Below the pieces are notes generated by a model. It did no database searches and was not told the DNA's origin. It was given only the letters and a program-made list of their open reading frames with translations. From positions 1-17,473 of the forward strand of contig JAWBXA010000022.1 in assembly GCA_038868115.1 (NCBI GenBank): 17,473 bases of DNA. The letters run 5' to 3'. Each line of letters opens with the position of its first letter. Within the stretch, counting starts at the first letter, position 1. The translations under genes were made by a program, and so were the position numbers. Shown piece by piece: positions 13,796 to 17,473 of this stretch. This DNA comes from JAGTQI01 sp038868115. Lineage in GTDB: Archaea > Thermoproteota > Bathyarchaeia > Bathyarchaeales > Bathycorpusculaceae.

Positions 13796-15103
13796 TCAGT
13801 ATCCTAAAAGCTGAAAAGCGTGCTTTTCAGCTTTTTCAACAACTTCATACTCATCTAACACTTTGACAACCTTATTCTCCATCAGGATCTTGCCGTCAAC
13901 TATCACCGTATCTACGTCGCTTCCTTTTGCAGAATATACTAGGGCAGCGTAAATGTTATGCAACGGTTTCAAATGAGGCTTTGCCAAATCAACTAGGATT
14001 ATGTCCGCTTTTTTACCAGCTTCTAATGAACCGATGTCTCTTTCAAGTTTCAAAGCTTTAGCCCCCTTTATAGTTGCCATCTCCAAAACTTCATGGGCGG
14101 ATAGGACTTCGGGCTTCTGATAAACAAATTTTTGGAGCAAAGCCCCAAACTTCATGGTTTCGAACATATCAAGGGAATTGTTACTTGCCGGCCCATCGGT
14201 TCCTAGGGCTGTGTTAATGCCCGTCTCCATGAGTTTGTGGGCTTTTGCAGTGTTTAACCCAAGCTTCATGTTAGCCACAGGGACATAAACAGCGTTTACA
14301 CCGCGTTCTGCCAAAATGCGCACATCCTTTTGAGATATGTCGATGCAATGGGCTGCGAGAACATGAACGCCGAAAAATCCAAGTCTGTCTAGAAACTCAA
14401 CTTCGCCATAGCCATACTTTTTCTCATGTTCTTTGAATAGTTCCGCCGACTCCGCTAAATGGATGTGAACGCCGACTCCAAGCTCTTGAGCTTTATCCCT
14501 AATCTTAGCAAGCAGCTCTGGACTGCAACTGTAAGCCGCATGAGGTCCAAGCATCGTTTTCACCCTTCCATTGGCATATCCATTAAAAGATTTGGCGAAG
14601 TTAACGCTTGCATTCAGCATTTTCTCGCCTCGTTCCTTATCTTCAGCCTCAATAATGCCTTCAGCCAAAACGGCCCTTAGACCGCTTTCAGAAACAGCCC
14701 TGGCAACAGCATCCTCGCAGAAGTACATGTCTGCAAAGCATGTGGTTCCACTTTTCAGCATTTCCAAACAGCCTAAAAGCGCTCCAATATAAACATTGTC
14801 TCGTGTCAACTTAGCCTCCAAAGGCCATATTGTCTTTTGAAGCCACACATCCAAGGGCTCGTCTTCGGCTAACCCTCTAAAAAGAGTCATGGCAACATGG
14901 GTGTGACAGTTAATCAGTCCCGGCAATGCAGCCTTACCTTTGGCGTTTATCTTCTCATCTGCGGACACACTAACTGCCGACTCACGTTTTCCAATAAAAA
15001 CTATTTCCCCATCTTTTATGGTTATGGCGCCATCTTCAATAACGTCAACGCTACCATTCATAGGTAAAATTGTGCATCCATAAATTAAAATGTCAACTTT
15101 CAC
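13796..15103 (-). CDS. mtaD: Amidohydrolase, 5-methylthioadenosine/S-adenosylhomocysteine deaminase type
   Basis: A 435-residue TIM-barrel amidohydrolase with the full MTA/SAH deaminase (and broader chlorohydrolase-like) motif set. GLINCHTHVAMTLFRG holds metal ligands His67 and His69, then come LAEDEPLDVWL, GPHAAYSCS (His188), HLAES (ligand His215 and catalytic Glu218), AAHC (His252) and ALGTDGPASNNSLD (ligand Asp303). A composite beta-sandwich from both termini closes the fold (ALPGLIN and DIGSLEAGKKADIILVDL). The reaction would be hydrolytic deamination of the adenine ring of SAH, MTA or 5'-deoxyadenosine, part of SAM by-product recycling; archaeal members vary in preference. GTG 15103 is chosen because GGGGG lies five bases ahead; TTG 15115 and GTG 15109 are alternatives. 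Its 3' end carries a perfect inverted repeat. Confidence 0.88.
   Translation of the reverse strand: MKVDILIYGCTILPMNGSVDVIEDGAITIKDGEIVFIGKRESAVSVSADEKINAKGKAALPGLINCHTHVAMTLFRGLAEDEPLDVWLQKTIWPLEAKLTRDNVYIGALLGCLEMLKSGTTCFADMYFCEDAVARAVSESGLRAVLAEGIIEAEDKERGEKMLNASVNFAKSFNGYANGRVKTMLGPHAAYSCSPELLAKIRDKAQELGVGVHIHLAESAELFKEHEKKYGYGEVEFLDRLGFFGVHVLAAHCIDISQKDVRILAERGVNAVYVPVANMKLGLNTAKAHKLMETGINTALGTDGPASNNSLDMFETMKFGALLQKFVYQKPEVLSAHEVLEMATIKGAKALKLERDIGSLEAGKKADIILVDLAKPHLKPLHNIYAALVYSAKGSDVDTVIVDGKILMENKVVKVLDEYEVVEKAEKHAFQLLGY
13806..13835. repeat. Perfect 14-bp inverted repeat with 2-nt spacer
   Basis: AAAAGCTGAAAAGC (13806-13819), GT, and GCTTTTCAGCTTTT (13822-13835) are exact reverse complements. 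In RNA this gives a very stable hairpin ending seven bases before the deaminase stop codon on the minus strand. It is encoded within the last codons (EKAEKHAFQLL). No U-tract follows it on the minus strand, so it is not a standard terminator; it could protect the mRNA 3' end or be a protein-binding site. Confidence 0.85.
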
Positions 15104-15199
15104 AAACACCCCCAAAAACTAGAAGAGTATAAGGAACAAATTAAAGTATGTCCTGGCACTTGATTTTATGGGCTTTCAACCATTTAAGTGTATGGTCCG

Positions 15200-15634
15200 C
15201 TAGCCAAGATTTTGGAAGCTGAATCTGTGGTTATGCTTTCCCCCCTTCTTAAGGAGAGAGCGCAAAGCTGGCTGTGTCAAGTCCTCGCCTATAGTTGATT
15301 CCTTCGGGATTCCGGTGGCGCCAATCTTTTTGCAAATGAAGTTAAGCGATTCCTCTGTAAAGTTTAGGAGGTTTTGCCCCTCAGCTGTAAGCTTGTAAAC
15401 TTTCCGCGGCCTCTCATTTGACATGTCCCACTCGCTTTTGACATAGCCACTTTTTTCTAAGGCGTTTAAAAGCGGATAAATTGTGCTCGGACCGAAATAT
15501 ACGCCGAAGTTCTTGCGGATCTTGGTTATTATCTGGTAGCCGTGCATGGGCTGGGAGCTTAAAAACTGAAGCACTATTAAGTCTAGGAGACCCTTCATAA
15601 GTTTAATTTGAACCTCTTTTGAATTGTTCACCAC
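15200..15634 (-). CDS. PadR family transcriptional regulator
   Basis: A 144-residue winged-helix regulator. The PadR signature MKGLLDLIVLQFLSSQPMHG (residues ~13-32) is followed by YQIITKIRKNFGVYFGPSTI, then YPLLNALEKSGYVKSEW, with the recognition helix at PSTIYPLLNALE, and by the wing ERPRKVYKLTAEGQNLL. A C-terminal helix (LNFTEESLNFICKKI) would mediate dimerisation, and a basic tail ends the protein. PadR proteins repress their own or neighbouring genes, often exporters or stress genes, and are released by small ligands. The frame opens at TTG 15667, but GGAAGG six bases before GTG 15634 makes the GTG the better start. It is monocistronic in view. A perfect inverted repeat sits about 60 bases upstream of its start, next to TATA-like boxes, which suggests autoregulation. 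Confidence 0.9.
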   Translation of the reverse strand: MVNNSKEVQIKLMKGLLDLIVLQFLSSQPMHGYQIITKIRKNFGVYFGPSTIYPLLNALEKSGYVKSEWDMSNERPRKVYKLTAEGQNLLNFTEESLNFICKKIGATGIPKESTIGEDLTQPALRSLLKKGGKHNHRFSFQNLG

Positions 15635-15690
15635 TGTTTTCCTTCCTTCTGTTGTATCTTTTGTCAAACAATCTTATGCTAGACTAATAC

Positions 15691-15711
15691 GATATGCTAT
15701 TTAGGCATATC
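15691..15711. promoter_or_regulatory. Candidate PadR operator, 7-7-7 inverted repeat
   Basis: GATATGC (15691-15697) and GCATATC (15705-15711) are exact reverse complements around a 7-nt spacer. PadR dimers bind ATGT-N8-ACAT-like palindromes; here the ATGC/GCAT cores have similar spacing. TATA-like sequences for the minus strand lie just upstream (GATTTATAGAG near 15729-15719 and CTTTATATC at 15745-15737), so a bound dimer would cover the likely transcription start. Confidence 0.55.
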
Positions 15712-15873
15712 TCAAGACTCTATAAATCATAGGCAAGATATAAAGATTCGCACCTACCAAAAACATAAAAAGGCATAATAAAGGCATAACGAAACGCTAC
15801 TTAAAGCACGCATAATCCCTATAAACCTTAACAAGAATAAGTCAAAAACGGAAACGCCAAAAAAGCAAACGAA

Positions 15874-16155
15874 ATGGAAGAAAACCTTGAAAAAGAAATT
15901 GTTCAACGCATAACCAAAAACTGCTAGACCTCCAAATAACAACATTAATAAACAAGGAACCAGCATGGGAATATAAAAATAGAAAAGCCGCTAGAAACTT
16001 CTCTGGGCTAAAAATAGCCACCGAACCCTATACCCATTGCCACGAAAACTAGAAAACAAAAGCCTAATAAAAAGCCAAAAACAACAACAAGGAAAACGCT
16101 CAGAAAAGTATACGTTATAACAGAAAAAGATATGGAAGAATTTTTACTTAGTTGA
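15874..16155 (+). pseudogene. Frameshifted plus-strand relic, unrecognised
   Basis: ATG 15874 opens MEENLEKEIVQRITKN. After a shift at an A-run the sequence continues KLLDLQITTLINKEPAWEYK, then NRKAARNFSGLKIATEPYTH. Further shifts lead through SLIKSQKQQQGKRSEKYTL and a final TLRKVYVITEKDMEEFLLS ending at TGA 16153-16155. The last piece resembles the end of an excisionase/MerR-like DNA-binding domain, but the match is too short to name. At least three shifts make it non-functional. It ends 19 bases before the prenyl synthetase start codon, so that gene's promoter must lie inside this relic. Confidence 0.4.
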
Positions 16156-16174
16156 AACTTAAATGTGAGGTATA

Positions 16175-17227
16175 ATGGAAACGGGAGGAAAAGATGAGCC
16201 AACAATTGAAGATGTTCAAAGGATTGTTGAAAAAGACGGAGCGAAAGGCTGGAACATGGCTAAAGAAGTTTTACTCAAGCAGGAAACGGACAATCCTCAA
16301 CTCAAACAAGCATTGAATTATCTCACTCTTATTCCTGATTATTATCGACCAGCTATCGTTTCATACTGCTGCGAAGCGGTCGGCGGAGAACCAGAGACCA
16401 CAATACCCACAGCCGCTTCACTGATTCTGCTTGCAAAAGCAATAGGAATACATGATGACATTATTGATAACGTTAGAAGGAGAAAAAGGCATATAACCGC
16501 TTTTGGAAAATTCGGCAAAGAAATCGCCCTTATATTAAGTGACATACTTATATTCAAAGGTTTCACCCTACTGAGGAAAAATCTAGAGATAGGCGTTTCA
16601 CCAGAAACTCTTAACAAAATTTTAGAAACTGTTGATCAAGTATGGTTTGAACAGAGCGAAAGCGAAATCCTCGAACATCAATTCCGCGCCAAAATGGATA
16701 TTCTGCCAGAAGAATGTTTAACTAAAATAAGAAAGCGGGCGGCCGAATTTGAAGCCATAACACGCATAGGCGCAATATTAGGACGGGCGGCCGAAAGGGA
16801 TATAGAATCTTTAGCAACTTACGGGCGATGTTTAGGGACAGCAGCAATCTTAAGAGATGAAATAATAGACATGCTGGACCTTGAAGTTCTGAAGCATAGA
16901 ATCAAAAGGGAATCTTTGCCGCTGCCCCTTATATATGTGTTGAGCAAGGTTGATGTAAAATCAAATTTAATTCTTTTAATTTCACAGAAGAAAATCCGCA
17001 AATCTGACTTAATAGAGGTGGCGAAAATCGTAGACTCCTTTGACGGTATGAGATACGTTGCAAAGATTATAGACAGGATGGTGGATGACGCGAACGCTAG
17101 CATCAAAAGATACAAAAAACCTAAATTATCATTATTAATTAAGTCTCTAAGAATTCATCCACACGATTGGAAGGTGGTTTTAGAGGCTATGTCCACCACC
17201 AACACATATTTCGGGCAGGAATACTAA
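16175..17227 (+). CDS. Atypical polyprenyl synthetase family protein
   Basis: A 350-residue all-alpha protein of the trans-isoprenyl diphosphate synthase fold. The first aspartate-rich motif is intact (HDDIID, Asp94/95/98), followed by basic residues and GKFGKEIALILSDILIFKGF (111-130), then ILEHQFRAKMD (165-175). The second motif is RDEIID (227-232), with Glu in place of the second Asp, followed by KRESLPLPLIYVL (244-256), the usual position of the lysine/P-L-I helix. The N-terminal GGKRxRP diphosphate-binding motif is reduced to DYYRPAIV (55-62), keeping only the RP, so substrate binding differs from ordinary GGPP/FPP synthases. It could make membrane-lipid or quinone prenyl chains, act as a divergent subunit, or serve a specialised terpene. 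ATG 16175 has GAGG four bases upstream. Confidence 0.8.
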   Translation: METGGKDEPTIEDVQRIVEKDGAKGWNMAKEVLLKQETDNPQLKQALNYLTLIPDYYRPAIVSYCCEAVGGEPETTIPTAASLILLAKAIGIHDDIIDNVRRRKRHITAFGKFGKEIALILSDILIFKGFTLLRKNLEIGVSPETLNKILETVDQVWFEQSESEILEHQFRAKMDILPEECLTKIRKRAAEFEAITRIGAILGRAAERDIESLATYGRCLGTAAILRDEIIDMLDLEVLKHRIKRESLPLPLIYVLSKVDVKSNLILLISQKKIRKSDLIEVAKIVDSFDGMRYVAKIIDRMVDDANASIKRYKKPKLSLLIKSLRIHPHDWKVVLEAMSTTNTYFGQEY

Positions 17228-17398
17228 CCTTTCTCCTTTTAGGCATAACCTTCTCCATTTGTATTTGTGTTCAACAAATATTTAAGTTTTGTCAGGTCAC
17301 ACCACTACATTATAGACTGAAAGTTAATGTTAACGATAAGTATTGGTGTTGCTTAACCTTAATTTCAAAGAGCGCACCTTAACGTGTTATGAATCAAA

Positions 17399-17473
17399 AT
17401 GACGTCAAAATTTATCCCTAATTTCGAAGAGACCAATAACAAAAATATTTTAGTGGTAACTGGCCTATTTTTC
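17399..17473 (+). CDS. Possible start of a protein running off the right edge
   Basis: ATG 17399 opens a frame of 25 codons to the window edge: MTSKFIPNFEETNNKNILVV, then TGLFF. The last residues begin a hydrophobic stretch that might be a membrane helix. An in-frame TGA lies three codons upstream (17390-17392). There is no ribosome site nearby and the part in view is too short for any family call. The preceding 170 bases after the prenyl synthetase gene show a T-rich run (CCTTTCTCCTTTTAGG) and an AT box (CAAATATTTAAG, ~17275-17286) but no convincing gene. Confidence 0.3.
   Translation, partial: MTSKFIPNFEETNNKNILVVTGLFF

Noticed and set aside
13567..13866. A 99-codon plus-strand ORF with a hydrophobic patch
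   Set aside because: It starts with GTG without a ribosome site, and its last 24 codons are antisense to the deaminase gene, including the inverted repeat. Nothing marks it as a gene.
17167..17382. A 71-codon ORF at the end of the prenyl synthetase gene
   Set aside because: It begins inside the synthetase coding sequence in another frame and has no ribosome site; the hydrophobic part comes from T-rich untranslated sequence.
1..17473. CRISPR arrays, rRNA genes and insertion sequences
   Set aside because: No regularly spaced repeats, no rRNA-like sequence, and no transposase with terminal inverted repeats were seen anywhere in the window.

Overview
The window looks like a chromosomal segment from an uncultured archaeon, most likely of the TACK/Bathyarchaeia type. 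Evidence: an archaeal-type TrmI tRNA methyltransferase, an ADP-forming acyl-CoA synthetase subunit, Lrp/AsnC and PadR regulators, a beta-CASP nuclease of the archaeal RNase J/CPSF kind, a prenyl-diphosphate-synthase-like protein, TATA boxes rather than -35/-10 promoters, and a tRNA-Ala without an encoded CCA end. The lineage is inferred from the gene set, not from a marker tree.

Left part (1-4.9 kb): an Lrp/AsnC regulator sits behind an AT-rich leader full of TGAATC/GATTCA motifs. It is followed by a frameshifted pyrimidine-dimer glycosylase gene, a frameshifted NosD-like surface beta-helix protein, and two short divergent membrane proteins that look like distant paralogues sharing one promoter region. 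A small orphan ORF, an unrecognised decayed frame and a broken ribbon-helix-helix frame come next. The last of these reads straight into the 3' end of tRNA-Ala(UGC), the arrangement expected of a relic SSV-type integrase. This stretch looks like a site of past insertion and decay.

Middle part (5.4-13.2 kb, mostly minus strand): TrmI overlaps a LysE-family exporter. A decayed plus-strand frame separates them from a secreted, membrane-anchored coiled-coil protein and a two-helix membrane protein. Then comes an overlapping two-gene unit: a degenerate nucleotidyltransferase-like domain fused to a Bud32/RIO-like kinase, and a beta-CASP metallo-beta-lactamase nuclease. This is the most interesting functional pairing in the window. 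An ADP-forming acyl-CoA synthetase alpha subunit lies upstream, without a beta subunit in view.

Right part (13.2-17.5 kb): a relic-bearing gap with a strong TATA box, an MTA/SAH deaminase-type amidohydrolase whose 3' end contains a perfect 14-bp inverted repeat, a PadR regulator with a clear candidate operator, another decayed plus-strand frame, and an atypical polyprenyl synthetase family protein. A partial ORF runs off the right edge.

General pattern: eight well-conserved or long genes are open from end to end, while at least six stretches between them contain coding-like sequence broken by single-base shifts. This suggests real pseudogenes rather than uniformly poor sequence, but the sequence alone cannot exclude assembly indels.
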